32,418 bases of DNA from JAIBCL01 sp031411695 (GCA_031411695.1 JANOBO010000243.1:1-32418), one strand, 5' to 3'. Counted from the stretch's first letter, positions 1-8,083 are shown. Notes: generated by a model from the sequence alone, not told the origin. Numbers and translations: made by a program.

Positions 1-25
1 CCCTCGTCCGGCTGGCGGACGAGGG
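1..25 (-). terminator. Hairpin downstream of the CCGKC protein gene
   Basis: A perfect 10-bp inverted repeat (CCCTCGTCCG and CGGACGAGGG) surrounds a 5-base loop. It lies 34 bases past the stop codon of the minus-strand gene ending at base 60, where an intrinsic terminator would be expected. Any T-run would lie outside the window, so termination is inferred from the stem and its position. Confidence 0.6.
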
Positions 26-59
26 CGGCAGATTGTGGGCTTTGAGAAAGCGACGGCGC

Positions 60-557
60 TTACTTGATCTCACCATTGAGGCCGCCCTTGCGCAGCGCGG
101 CGAGCAGCTCGGCCTTGGTGAAGCTGCCTTCAACCTTGAAGGAATCCTCGCCTTTCGCGGCGGAAGACTTCGTCACACCCGAGGCGGACATCGCGGCTTT
201 GTTTGCAGCATCCACGCATTTGCCGCAGCAGAGATGGACTCCATCGACAGTCGCGCTGGTGACCTTGGCTGTGTCCGAGGCGGGCGCCTCATCACCCGCG
301 CCGGTGCCGTAATAGCCCGCCGACTTGAGGGACTCGAACGCCTTCTTGGCGTCCGCATCATTCTTGGCCGTAATGGTGACCGTGGACTTGTTCGTCTTTG
401 CCGTGGCCCCGTCGATCTTCGCGACAGCGCTGACGATGCCCTTGTCGCACTTGCCGCAGCAATTGTGAACGCCTTTCAGGGTGAGCGTGCTCTCAGCGTG
501 CGCGGCGAGGCTCAGGCTGAGAGTGATGATTCCAGTGACGAGTGTGTTTTTCTTCAT
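60..557 (-). CDS. Secreted protein with two heavy-metal-associated-like CCGKC domains
   Basis: This 165-residue protein starts with a clear signal peptide (residues 1-21, ending AAHAE). Two similar domains follow, each opening with a cysteine motif: HNCCGKC (residues 31-37) and HLCCGKC (108-114). The spacing and fold pattern recall the HMA/CopZ metal-binding family, in which a CxxC pair binds Cu or Zn, but here the motif is CCxxC. A short acidic, Ala-rich linker (about residues 86-99) separates the domains. The ATG at 557 is preferred over the longer frame opening at 674 because it places the signal peptide at the N-terminus. The gene is divergent from lipA. A periplasmic metal-binding or metal-sensing role is inferred; the metal is unknown. 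Confidence 0.8.
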   Translation of the reverse strand: MKKNTLVTGIITLSLSLAAHAESTLTLKGVHNCCGKCDKGIVSAVAKIDGATAKTNKSTVTITAKNDADAKKAFESLKSAGYYGTGAGDEAPASDTAKVTSATVDGVHLCCGKCVDAANKAAMSASGVTKSSAAKGEDSFKVEGSFTKAELLAALRKGGLNGEIK

Positions 558-570
558 GCGGTCACTATCA

Positions 571-613
571 CGCGGCAGGGGCCGTCTGTATTTCAGACGT
601 TTCCCTGGGCGCG
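571..613. promoter_or_regulatory. Nested hairpin in the divergent CCGKC/lipA promoter region
   Basis: An inner stem CGTCTG (583-588)/CAGACG (594-599) with a 5-base loop is enclosed by CAGGG (576-580)/CCCTG (603-607) and an outer CGCG/CGCG pair. It lies 14-56 bases upstream of the ATG of the CCGKC protein and about 50 bases upstream of lipA. It could be an operator or a 5'-UTR structure; no regulator can be named. Confidence 0.35.
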
Positions 614-663
614 CCGCGCGAGGGTTGCAAAACCCGCACGCACAGCGATGATCGGGCCACTCT

Positions 664-1566
664 ATGGCCTGCAAGATCGACCCCAGCCTTCACAAGGAAA
701 AGAAGCCCGATTGGATCCGGGTGAAGCTGCCGCGTGACCCCGTTTTCTGGAGCACGAAAGGCCTCATCTCAGACCTGAAGCTGCACACCGTCTGTGAGGA
801 GGCGCAGTGTCCGAATCGTTGGGAGTGCTGGAGCCAGGGCACCGCCACATTCATGATCGCTGGCGACCGCTGCACGCGCGCCTGCGGCTTCTGCGCGGTG
901 AAGACCGCCAAGCCATTCGCGCTCGAGGCCGATGAACCCCAGCGCGTGGCCGCCGCCACGAAACGGCTCGGACTGAAGCACATCGTCATCACCGCAGTCG
1001 CGCGCGATGACGTGGCGGATGGTGGCGCGGATCACTTCGCGCGCACCATCGAGGCCGTGCGCGATGCGGTGCCGGGCATCGTCATCGAGATCCTCGTTCC
1101 GGACTTCAATGCAAAGGACGACGCCATCGAAGTCGTGATGCGCGCACGCCCGCACATCTTCAATCACAACCTCGAGACCGTCGAACGGCTCACACCGCTC
1201 GTCCGCTCCCGCGCGCAATACCACCGCTCACTTCACGTTCTGCGCCGCGCGAAGGAGATCGCCGGCGAGATGGAAACGAAGGTGGCTACCAAAAGCGGGC
1301 TCATGCTCGGCCTAGGCGAGACGGAGCCGGAGTTGTTTCAGGCGATGGATGACCTGCTGGAACACGGCGTGACCGTGCTCACCCTCGGCCAGTATCTCAG
1401 GCCATCCGCCAATCACTTGCCGGTCATCGACTACATCCACCCCGACACGTTCGAGAACTACAAGCAGATCGCCTTGAAGAAAGGCTTCCGACACGTCGCC
1501 AGCGCACCGCTCGTCCGCAGTTCCTATCACGCCGCGGACTTCAAGCCGGAGCTGGATGTGGCTTGA
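664..1566 (+). CDS. lipA: Lipoyl synthase
   Basis: LipA is the radical SAM enzyme that inserts two sulfurs into octanoyl groups on E2 and GcvH proteins. Both iron-sulfur clusters are visible: the auxiliary-cluster motif CEEAQCPNRWEC (Cys44, Cys49, Cys55) and the radical SAM motif CTRACGFC (Cys70, Cys74, Cys77). The C-terminal RSSYHA motif, which carries the conserved serine ligand of the auxiliary cluster, is also present. The length of 300 residues is normal. The ATG at 664 has no evident Shine-Dalgarno sequence. No lipB or lipoate ligase gene lies nearby, so the octanoyl donor step is encoded elsewhere. Confidence 0.97.
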   Translation: MACKIDPSLHKEKKPDWIRVKLPRDPVFWSTKGLISDLKLHTVCEEAQCPNRWECWSQGTATFMIAGDRCTRACGFCAVKTAKPFALEADEPQRVAAATKRLGLKHIVITAVARDDVADGGADHFARTIEAVRDAVPGIVIEILVPDFNAKDDAIEVVMRARPHIFNHNLETVERLTPLVRSRAQYHRSLHVLRRAKEIAGEMETKVATKSGLMLGLGETEPELFQAMDDLLEHGVTVLTLGQYLRPSANHLPVIDYIHPDTFENYKQIALKKGFRHVASAPLVRSSYHAADFKPELDVA

Positions 1567-1733
1567 GGCGCCGCTAGGACGGAACGCGGGTGTGTCGAAG
1601 ACCCCTCGACTGCCGCTCCTCGGATTTTCGGAGTGCTCGCCGCCGCGTCCAGCCGGACGCGTGAGTTCTCGACCAACTCATGAGACTAAAATGTGGCTCG
1701 TGATCTGAAACGCACGCCGGGCGGAAGCCGGGT
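1567..1733. other. Intergenic region between convergent lipA and DUF5069 genes
   Basis: No convincing gene is seen. The stretch includes a GC-rich palindromic segment (CGCGTCC at 1645-1651 against GGACGCG at 1656-1662) that may fold into a hairpin serving the two convergent genes. Its texture recalls dispersed non-coding sequence, but no second copy was identified in this window. Confidence 0.3.
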
Positions 1734-2162
1734 TCAGGCTTGCCGCCCTTCATCCACGGCGAAGAAATCAAAAATGGTCAGGATGTCGTCGCGGCTTTCC
1801 AAGCCCGCTTCAGTTTTAAACTTGGCCAGCCTTTGCGTCGCGCCGTTGTCCTCATCACGCCAGCCGAGCTTGGCGGCGAACTTGCTGTAGATGAGCACAT
1901 CCTCCTCCGAGAGGCGGCGGCCGTTTTCAAAACACCACTCGAGGATCTCCTCCTCGCTGCCGCCGGTGAGCGTGCGCTGGCGCAGCGCGTCGTAGTCGAT
2001 GCGGAGGAACCGGCAAAGGCGCGCGTCCGCTCCTTGGCCCAAATTTGCCTGATAGTCCGGCGGCAGCTCGCCGGCGGCATGAAGCCGGATCTTATCCAGC
2101 ATGCGGGCAAAGTAAGCGAGGCCAAGGGTGGGGTCGTAAGCGCTGCGAGGGGGGCGGGGCAT
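1734..2162 (-). CDS. DUF5069 family protein
   Basis: This 142-residue soluble protein has no signal peptide or membrane segment. The opening YDPTLGLAYFARMLDKIRLH, the central segment EEILEWCFENGRR and the late segment SRDDILTIFDFFAVDEGR are hallmarks of DUF5069, a family of unknown function that I associate with Verrucomicrobiota. The frame is open upstream to 2258, but that extension would translate the repeat described at 2196-2290, so the ATG at 2162 is chosen. The gene is divergent from dapB. No biochemical role can be assigned. Confidence 0.85.
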   Translation of the reverse strand: MPRPPRSAYDPTLGLAYFARMLDKIRLHAAGELPPDYQANLGQGADARLCRFLRIDYDALRQRTLTGGSEEEILEWCFENGRRLSEEDVLIYSKFAAKLGWRDEDNGATQRLAKFKTEAGLESRDDILTIFDFFAVDEGRQA

Positions 2163-2195
2163 GAGGGGACTGTGAACACTGAATGCTGCACGCTC

Positions 2196-2290
2196 AACAT
2201 TGAACATTGAACATTGAATTTCCGCTCCGATGCACGGCGGTCCGCGTTCCAGGATCAATGTCCCACGTTCAATGTTGAATGTTCAATGTT
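2196..2290. repeat. Inverted pair of heptamer repeats
   Basis: The left arm (2196-2218) is three tandem copies of AACATTG plus AA. The right arm (2268-2290) is its reverse complement with a single mismatch. The 49 bases between them could form the loop of a large cruciform or hairpin. The element occupies the divergent promoter region of the DUF5069 gene and dapB, and is lower in GC than its surroundings. It resembles short dispersed heptameric repeats in verrucomicrobial genomes (from memory, not checked). Confidence 0.8.
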
Positions 2291-2311
2291 TCCCCGCTAC
2301 TTCCGCCGCCT

Positions 2312-3052
2312 ATGAGCAAGATCAAAATTCTCGTCACCGGCTGCAAGGGGCGCATGGGGCAGGCTGTCATCGCGGCGACGGAGGCGTCCGACGCCGCTGA
2401 GGTGGGCGCGCAGATCGATGTGGGCGATTCGCTGGCTGATGCTCTCGCGAAGAGCGACACGGTTATCGACTTCACATCGCATCATTTCACCACCGAGCTG
2501 GTCGGCGAGTGCTTGAAACAAACGAAAGGGATGGTCATCGGCACGACTGGCCACACGGCTGATGAATTGACGCTGATCCGCGAGGCGGCGAAAAAGGTTC
2601 CCATCGTGTTTGCCTCCAACTTCAGTGTCGGCGTGAACACGCTCTTCTGGCTGACGAGGAAAGCTGCGGAGCTGCTGGGGCCGGCGTTCGATCTGGAAGT
2701 GATCGAGATGCACCACCGCATGAAGAAAGACGCGCCCAGCGGCACGGCGCGCACACTGGTGGAGATCCTCGCCGATGTGCGCGGACTGGAATACGACACG
2801 GACTGTCGGCACGGTCGCGTGGGCGATGTCGGCGCGCGGACACCGAAGGAAATCGGCGTGCACGCGCTGCGCGGCGGCGATGTCGTGGGAGATCACACCG
2901 TCGTCTTCGCCAATATGGGCGAGCGCGTGGAACTCACGCACAAGGCCAGCAGCCGCGACACCTTTGCCGGCGGGGCGGTGCGCGCGGCGCAGTGGCTCGC
3001 GGGGAAAGCGCCGGGGCTATATGACATGCAGGATGTGCTGGGGCTGCGGTGA
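2312..3052 (+). CDS. dapB: 4-hydroxy-tetrahydrodipicolinate reductase
   Basis: DapB catalyses the NAD(P)H-dependent reduction in the diaminopimelate/lysine pathway. The N-terminal Rossmann motif is TGCKGRMG (residues 9-16). The catalytic signature EMHHRMKKDAPSGTA begins at residue 132, with His134/His135 and the following lysines in the family positions, and a GTTGH segment sits near residue 77. The 246-residue length is close to the family norm. The frame is open from 2279, but the ATG at 2312 fits the family N-terminus and avoids translating the upstream repeat. It is the first gene of a tight cluster with folK and panB. Confidence 0.96.
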   Translation: MSKIKILVTGCKGRMGQAVIAATEASDAAEVGAQIDVGDSLADALAKSDTVIDFTSHHFTTELVGECLKQTKGMVIGTTGHTADELTLIREAAKKVPIVFASNFSVGVNTLFWLTRKAAELLGPAFDLEVIEMHHRMKKDAPSGTARTLVEILADVRGLEYDTDCRHGRVGDVGARTPKEIGVHALRGGDVVGDHTVVFANMGERVELTHKASSRDTFAGGAVRAAQWLAGKAPGLYDMQDVLGLR

Positions 3053-3060
3053 GGAGGGGA
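3051..3060 (+). promoter_or_regulatory. Strong ribosome binding site of folK
   Basis: The purine stretch GAGGAGGGGA overlaps the dapB stop codon and ends directly before the folK ATG region at 3062. It stands out because most genes in the window have weak or absent Shine-Dalgarno sequences. It suggests reinitiation of ribosomes from dapB onto folK. Confidence 0.6.
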
Positions 3061-3061
3061 G

Positions 3062-3646
3062 ATGACGGTTGCTTTGGTGAAACCCACGCTCGCTGTGCAA
3101 TCCACTGTCAACCGCTCTGCACCATTGCCAGGCACTGGCGGCGTCTTGTTCGGGATCGCGCTGGGATCTAACCTCGGGGATCGCGCGGCGCAGCTTCGGC
3201 GCGGAGTGGACTTGATGCTGCGGCGTGTGCCGGGCTCCCGCATCGTGGCTAAGGCGCGCATTTATGAAACCGAGCCTGTGGGCTGCGCGCCGGGCACTCA
3301 GGCGTTCTTAAACACGGTCATCGAAATCGCAGCGCCTTGCACCCCGCATGAACTGCATGCCCAGCTTTCAGAGATCGAGGTGGAACTGGGCCGGCCAGTC
3401 GTGCGTGAAAAAAACGCTCCGCGCACTCTGGATCTCGATCTCCTGTATGCGGGAGATTCGATCAGCGATGATCCCGCGCTCACCCTGCCGCATCCGCGCC
3501 TGCATCTGCGGCGGTTTGTTTTGCAGCCGCTCGCGGACATCCGGCCGAATCTGAAACTGCCGGGACACGATCGCACCGTGGCGGAGCATCTCGCGGCCTT
3601 GCAGGATGATCCATCGTGCGTGAAACGTGTGGCCGACTCATGGTGA
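3062..3646 (+). CDS. folK: 2-amino-4-hydroxy-6-hydroxymethyldihydropteridine diphosphokinase
   Basis: FolK (HPPK) transfers pyrophosphate from ATP to the pterin in folate synthesis. The family signatures are all present: ALGSNLGD (about residues 33-40), YETEPVG, FLNTV, the magnesium-binding RTLDLDLL and the C-terminal LPHPRLHLRRFVLQPL. The protein has 194 residues, including an unusual N-terminal extension of about 27 residues before the core. A later start is therefore possible, although the strong ribosome binding site favours 3062. Its 3' end overlaps panB by 7 bases, indicating translational coupling. No folP or folB is adjacent. Confidence 0.94.
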   Translation: MTVALVKPTLAVQSTVNRSAPLPGTGGVLFGIALGSNLGDRAAQLRRGVDLMLRRVPGSRIVAKARIYETEPVGCAPGTQAFLNTVIEIAAPCTPHELHAQLSEIEVELGRPVVREKNAPRTLDLDLLYAGDSISDDPALTLPHPRLHLRRFVLQPLADIRPNLKLPGHDRTVAEHLAALQDDPSCVKRVADSW

Positions 3647-4398
3647 CCTCACTGGCGGATCTCGCTCAAATCAAACGCAGCGGCCACAAGCTGGCGGTGC
3701 TGACAGCTTATGATTACCCGACCGCGCGTCTGCTCGATGAGGCTGGTATCGACCTCATCCTCGTGGGCGATTCCCTTGGCATGGTCGTGCTCGGCCTGCC
3801 CGACACGACCGGCGTCACGATGGCGGACATGCTGCACCACACGCGCGCCGTCCGTCGCGGCGTGAAGCGCGCGCCCGTTATCGCCGATCTGCCGTTTCAC
3901 AGCTACGAAACACCGGAAGCGGCGGTGAAAAATGCGCGGCTGCTCGTCGAGGCCGGGGCGGATGCAGTGAAGCTCGAGGGCGGCTGCGCGATGACTGCGC
4001 AGGTCCGTGCCATCATCGCCGCAGGCATCCCGTTCGTCGGCCACATCGGCATGTTGCCGCAGAGCGTGCGCGAGGAAGGCGGCTACAAGAAGAAGGGCCG
4101 CACGGAGGAGGGCGCGGCGATCTTGCTCGACGATGCGCGCGCTCTCGATGAGGCCGGGGCGTGTGCGGTGGTGCTGGAGAGCATCGTGCCCGAGGTGGCC
4201 GCGCGCATCAGCGAGGCAGTCGCCATGGCCACCATCGGCATCGGAGCCGGACCGCAGTGCGACGGGCAGGTGCTCGTCACACCGGATCTGCTGGGCAGTT
4301 TTCCGTGGTTTCGGCCGCCGTTTGCAAAGGCGCGCGCGGACGTGGCCGGAGAGACGCTGCGTGCCGTGCGGGAGTGGGCGGACGAAGTGCGGATCTAG
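3640..4398 (+). CDS. panB: 3-methyl-2-oxobutanoate hydroxymethyltransferase
   Basis: PanB makes ketopantoate from 2-oxoisovalerate and methylene-tetrahydrofolate in pantothenate synthesis. Recognisable motifs are LTAYDYPTARL, the metal-binding VGDSLGMV, KLEGG, GHIGMLPQS and IGIGAGPQCDGQVLV. The protein has 252 residues. The frame extends upstream to a GTG at 3616, but the ATG at 3640 gives the normal family N-terminus and overlaps the folK stop in the sequence ATGGTGA. The use of a folate cofactor by PanB gives a loose metabolic logic to the folK-panB pairing. No panC is adjacent. Confidence 0.96.
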   Translation: MVTSLADLAQIKRSGHKLAVLTAYDYPTARLLDEAGIDLILVGDSLGMVVLGLPDTTGVTMADMLHHTRAVRRGVKRAPVIADLPFHSYETPEAAVKNARLLVEAGADAVKLEGGCAMTAQVRAIIAAGIPFVGHIGMLPQSVREEGGYKKKGRTEEGAAILLDDARALDEAGACAVVLESIVPEVAARISEAVAMATIGIGAGPQCDGQVLVTPDLLGSFPWFRPPFAKARADVAGETLRAVREWADEVRI

Positions 4399-4897
4399 CC
4401 GGCCCTTGTTTCACTCGAGGCAAGAGGGCAACGCAGAGTTTTCCTGTCGGACACCGCAGGAGTAATTCAGTGGTGAGTGCCCGCCCGCAGGCGTCCGGCC
4501 CGTTTCCATGGCATCCCGGGGCGCGTTTGAGGACGCGCTCGCTCAGGCGCGGCAGCGCCCTCTTGCTCCCTCTCCCATGAGGCTGCGCAGCCCCTGAGTC
4601 ACCGAAGGGAAAGGGCGGGGGTGATGGGGCGTTTGCCGACAAACGACAGAGTTCTCTTGATGAATGATTGCTTGACGGCAGCGGGCAATGAGTGGCCGTA
4701 AAAATGCGCGAAGAGCGCAAAAAGAACAGGTGGGAGCGGGTGGCCCGTCAGCCCCGAGGAGGAGTGAGTGCCTTGCGGTCAGACTGCCTTCGCTGCTCCA
4801 TTTTGTGCATTTTGCGTTTCATTGCGGCCAATCGATTTCCCGAATCTCGGCTCATGGGTCTTCGCGCTCTCCGCATTCGATCTTGCTGGAGTGCGCT
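4399..4897. other. Intergenic region with an imperfect inverted repeat
   Basis: About 500 bases between panB and the kinase-like gene hold no convincing gene. Segments at 4693-4727 and 4798-4830 are imperfect reverse complements built around TTTTGCG-like heptamers ending in TTGCGGCCA. They look like a degenerate short dispersed repeat. The final 100 bases presumably carry the promoter of the kinase/phosphatase pair, but no clear -35/-10 pair is visible. Confidence 0.4.
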
Positions 4898-5347
4898 GTG
4901 ACGGACACTGTGCGCGTGCGGACCTCTGAACTCATGCACGAAGCCAAGGACACTCCACGCGCGCTGGTGCGCATCGGTTACGATGGCCGGGTTCACAAGA
5001 CGTTCCGCGGTCATCACGCGCGGGATCGTTTTGAAAACGAGGTGCGTGTGCTTCGGTATCTGGAGGCGCGGGGCTGCACCTTTGTGCCGCGCATCATCGA
5101 GTCGGAGCCGGAGGAACTGAAGCTGGTGACGACGAACTGCGGGACGCGGGTGGAGCACTTGAGCGAGGCGCGGATGCGGGAGTTGTACGCGGAGCTGGAG
5201 ACGTTCGGCGTTCGCCACGAGGATCCCTTTGTGCGGAATGTGACGTACCGCGCTTCCGACGGCCGCTTCTGCCTGATTGATTTTGAGTTTGCGACATTGC
5301 TGGAAGAAAACATCGGCTTGAAACCCGAGATCGGAATGAGCCGATGA
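4898..5347 (+). CDS. Minimal kinase-like protein paired with a PP2C phosphatase
   Basis: This 149-residue protein carries a compressed protein-kinase-like pattern. Lys34 (RVHK) could be the ATP-binding lysine, FENEVRVLRYLE (45-56) resembles helix C, TTNCGTRVEHL (78-88) resembles the hinge, HEDPFVRN (107-114) matches the HxDxxxxN catalytic loop, and LIDFEFA (126-132) stands in the DFG position. It is much shorter than a standard kinase and recalls RIO/Bud32 or lipopolysaccharide-kinase-like folds. It lacks a recognisable glycine-rich loop. The GTG at 4898 is preceded by GGAG at a good distance; the ATG at 4934 is an alternative. Its stop overlaps the phosphatase start (ATGA), so the two are co-translated. 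Activity and substrate are unknown. Confidence 0.72.
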   Translation: MTDTVRVRTSELMHEAKDTPRALVRIGYDGRVHKTFRGHHARDRFENEVRVLRYLEARGCTFVPRIIESEPEELKLVTTNCGTRVEHLSEARMRELYAELETFGVRHEDPFVRNVTYRASDGRFCLIDFEFATLLEENIGLKPEIGMSR

Positions 5348-6183
5348 AGAAGGACGAGCCGAACATTCCGAAGAAGATCGCCTGGTCGGGCATGACGCAT
5401 CGCGGAAAAGTGCGCGCAAACAATGAGGATGCCTTCCTCGCGCTGACGTTCGATGCGCGGGAGGTGCGCTATCTCGGGAAGATCGGCGAGGCCTCGCTGG
5501 AGAACGCCGATTTCGTCTTCGCAGTGAGTGACGGGATGGGCGGTGAGAAGTCGGGTGAGTTTGCCAGCAAGACGACGACGGAGAAGATCATGCGCCTTCT
5601 GCCAAAAAGCTTCGGCTTTGCGGCGCAGGGGATGGCATCGGGCTTCGGCGACATCTTGACGGAGCTTTTCAATCACGTGCATGCGGAGCTGATCAAACTG
5701 GGCGAGAGCTACACGGAGTGTGAGGGGATGGGCGCGACGCTGACGCTGGCGTGGTTCACGCCGGGCTGGGTTTACTTTGCGCATGTGGGTGACAGCCGGC
5801 TGTACTACCTGCCGGCGGGCGGCGGCATGAAGCAGGTGTCTGAGGACGACAGCCATGTGGGCTGGCTGCGGCGCACGGGAAAGCTGAACGAGCGTGAGCA
5901 ACGCACGCATCCGCGGAAGCACGTGCTCTCAAAGGCGCTCGGCGCGGGGCATCAGTTCGCCGATCCGCAGGTGGGCGCGGTGGGCTGCCAGCCGGGGGAC
6001 CGCTTCCTGCTGTGTTCGGATGGCCTTATCGACGGGCTATGGGATCACGCGCTGGATGAGATGATCCGCCAGCCACGCCGCACGCGCGAGAAGCGCTCGA
6101 CGGCTCAGATGCTGGTGGAGTCGGCGGTGGAGGAATCCGGCCGCGACAACACGACGGCGGTGGTGGTGGAACTGCGCGAGTGA
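5344..6183 (+). CDS. PP2C-family serine/threonine phosphatase
   Basis: This 279-residue PPM/PP2C phosphatase has the full set of metal-binding motifs: RANNEDA (24-30), VSDGMGG (61-67), GMGATLTLAW, HVGDSRLYY, LLCSDGLIDG and GRDNTTAVVV near the C-terminus. It has no membrane segment or sensor domain, so it is probably a soluble Mn/Mg-dependent phosphoserine/threonine phosphatase. It starts inside the last codons of the kinase-like gene, which suggests that the pair acts on a common target, with the kinase-like protein either adding phosphate or serving as a regulatory partner. The final stretch of about 40 residues is Arg-rich before the last motif. Confidence 0.93.
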   Translation: MKKDEPNIPKKIAWSGMTHRGKVRANNEDAFLALTFDAREVRYLGKIGEASLENADFVFAVSDGMGGEKSGEFASKTTTEKIMRLLPKSFGFAAQGMASGFGDILTELFNHVHAELIKLGESYTECEGMGATLTLAWFTPGWVYFAHVGDSRLYYLPAGGGMKQVSEDDSHVGWLRRTGKLNEREQRTHPRKHVLSKALGAGHQFADPQVGAVGCQPGDRFLLCSDGLIDGLWDHALDEMIRQPRRTREKRSTAQMLVESAVEESGRDNTTAVVVELRE

Positions 6184-6210
6184 CGCGCAGATCAAGCGCA
6201 CCGCGCTAAT

Positions 6211-6936
6211 TCAGGCGCCGCGAAGTTTTGAAACGTCGTACAGCGAGTGCATGGCGGCGAGGGCGACATCGCGGCGGCCTTGCTTCAGGTCATCGAAGGT
6301 GACGAACTTTCCCGGCACGAGCCTGAAGTGGCCGGAGCGCGTGCGGCGCAGCGCGCTGAGATGCGCGCCGCAGCCGAGCTTCTGGCCGATGTCATGCGCA
6401 TAAGTGCGCACGTAAAATCCTTTGCTGCACACGACGCGGAAATCCACATCGGGCAGCTCAACGCGTGTGACCTCGCTGTCGAAGACCCGCACGAAGCGCG
6501 GCTCGCGCACGACCTCCTGGCCTTTGCGCGCGAGCTTGTAGAGCGGCACGCCATTGATCTTGATGGCGGAGACCATCGGCGGCATCTGGTAAAAATCGCC
6601 GCGGAACGTGTCGAAGGCGGCGACGACGTCCTCGCGCGTGAACGCGGGCACGGGCTTTTCCTCGACGGGCTCGCCCTCGCGGTCCTGGCTGTTCGTGGTC
6701 TTGCCGAGGCAGAGAGAGCCGACGTACTCCTTGTCCTCCGCCATGAGCAGATCCTGAATCTTCGTGCCGCTGCCGAGCACGAGGATGAGCATGCCGGTGG
6801 CCATGGGATCGAGCGTGCCGCAGTGGCCGATCTTCTTCATGTTCAGACACCTGCGCGCGACGGCCACGACGTCATGCGAGGTCATGTCCTCGCCTTTGTC
6901 CACGAGGAGGACGCCGTTGATTTCGTTTTCGCTCAT
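6211..6936 (-). CDS. truB: tRNA pseudouridine-55 synthase
   Basis: TruB modifies U55 in the T-loop of tRNAs. The opening GVLLVDKGEDMTSHDVV and the catalytic motif GHCGTLDPMATGML (catalytic Asp43) are typical, as are YQMPPMVSAIKINGVPLY and SKGFYVRTYAHDIG. At 241 residues it is much shorter than the E. coli enzyme (about 314) and ends soon after the catalytic domain, so the C-terminal PUA-like domain is absent or minimal. It follows the nrnA-like gene on the same strand after 44 bases, an arrangement seen in many bacteria, although rbfA is not present here. Confidence 0.96.
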   Translation of the reverse strand: MSENEINGVLLVDKGEDMTSHDVVAVARRCLNMKKIGHCGTLDPMATGMLILVLGSGTKIQDLLMAEDKEYVGSLCLGKTTNSQDREGEPVEEKPVPAFTREDVVAAFDTFRGDFYQMPPMVSAIKINGVPLYKLARKGQEVVREPRFVRVFDSEVTRVELPDVDFRVVCSKGFYVRTYAHDIGQKLGCGAHLSALRRTRSGHFRLVPGKFVTFDDLKQGRRDVALAAMHSLYDVSKLRGA

Positions 6937-6980
6937 TCAGTTTGGATCAGGCAATGGGGTTGACGCGGAGAGGCGGGCGC

Positions 6981-7976
6981 TCACGAGAGGTGCGCCACGG
7001 ATTCCTGCAGAGCGGTGAGGAATTTGCGCGACGCCTCGGCCGCGGTGCCCTTGATGCGCGCGCCAGCCGCCATGGCATGGCCGCCGCCGCCAAACTGCGC
7101 GCAGACATTGGCGACATTCAGCCGCGTGTCTTTCGAGCGCGCGCTGACGCGGATTTTTCCATCCGGCACTTCCTCGAAGATCACGGCCGCGATGACGGAG
7201 TCCACGGCGCGGAGCGTGTCGATGAGGCCTTCGGTGTCGCCTGGCAGCACGCCGACGGTGTCCATGAGCTGCTGGGTGAGGATCCAGCTCACGATGCGGT
7301 CGTCGGCGCTGAAGGTCATCTCATTGAGCAGCGCCTGAAGCAATTGCAGCCTGCGCTTCGGATAGGTGTGGTAGAGCGAGCGGCACAGCGTGGCGATGTC
7401 CAGCCCGGCATCGATCATCTCCGCCGCGATGCGATGCGAGCGCGCGGTGGTGCAGGAGAACTGGAAGGAACCCGTGTCCGTGCTGATGGCTGTGAAGAGA
7501 TGCTGCCGCACGGCGTCATCGATGGGCATGCCGGTTTCCTGAAGCAGATTGTAAATGATCTGGCCCACGGCGGGCTCGCGGCTGTCGATGTGATGCAGGT
7601 CACCGTAGCCGGGATTGCTGCCGTGGTGATCGATGTTCACCAGCTTAGGGGCTGAGCTAAGCGCGAGCTTGCACCCGTCTCCGATGCGCTCATGCGTGGC
7701 GGTGTCGAGCGCGATGGCTAGGTCGAGATCCTGTAGCGGCGCGCCACCGGGACGGGTGACGAGATCGGTGCAGGGGAGGAACATGAGATTATCCGGCACG
7801 CCGTCTTCGAGAATGGGCAGCACGGTCTTGCCCATCTGCCGCAGGCTCAACGCAAGGCCGAGCAGGGAGCCGACCGCATCGCCGTCCGGCCGCACATGGC
7901 TGACGAGAGCGATGCGCTGTGCCTGGCGGAAGGTGTCCGCGATCTCGGCGAAGGTTGTGTTCGTTTGCAACTTCAT
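6981..7976 (-). CDS. DHH/DHHA1 phosphoesterase, NrnA-like
   Basis: This 331-residue protein has the two-domain DHH layout. The N-terminal metal site includes HVRPDGDAVGS (from residue 27), Asp91 in ALDTA and the name-giving NIDHHGSN (114-121), followed by STDTGSFQFS. The C-terminal DHHA1 domain ends with GGGGHAMAAGA. NrnA-type enzymes degrade nanoRNAs and dephosphorylate pAp. The frame is open upstream to 8072, but the ATG at 7976 places the family N-terminus correctly. It lies upstream of truB and is probably co-transcribed with it. Assignment to NrnA rather than a cyclic-dinucleotide phosphodiesterase rests on context and length. Confidence 0.9.
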   Translation of the reverse strand: MKLQTNTTFAEIADTFRQAQRIALVSHVRPDGDAVGSLLGLALSLRQMGKTVLPILEDGVPDNLMFLPCTDLVTRPGGAPLQDLDLAIALDTATHERIGDGCKLALSSAPKLVNIDHHGSNPGYGDLHHIDSREPAVGQIIYNLLQETGMPIDDAVRQHLFTAISTDTGSFQFSCTTARSHRIAAEMIDAGLDIATLCRSLYHTYPKRRLQLLQALLNEMTFSADDRIVSWILTQQLMDTVGVLPGDTEGLIDTLRAVDSVIAAVIFEEVPDGKIRVSARSKDTRLNVANVCAQFGGGGHAMAAGARIKGTAAEASRKFLTALQESVAHLS

Positions 7977-8083
7977 GAAGGGCGGCCATTCATGCACGGG
8001 ATGCCGGAGGGCGCAAGGCAGCAGGTGCGCCGCGCGGTCATTGATGATGTTGCGTGCGCACAACCAGCGCATGCGTTTGAAAA

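Noticed and set aside
1574..1771. 65-residue minus-strand open frame
   Set aside because: Low-complexity Arg-rich translation overlapping the end of the DUF5069 gene, with no family features.
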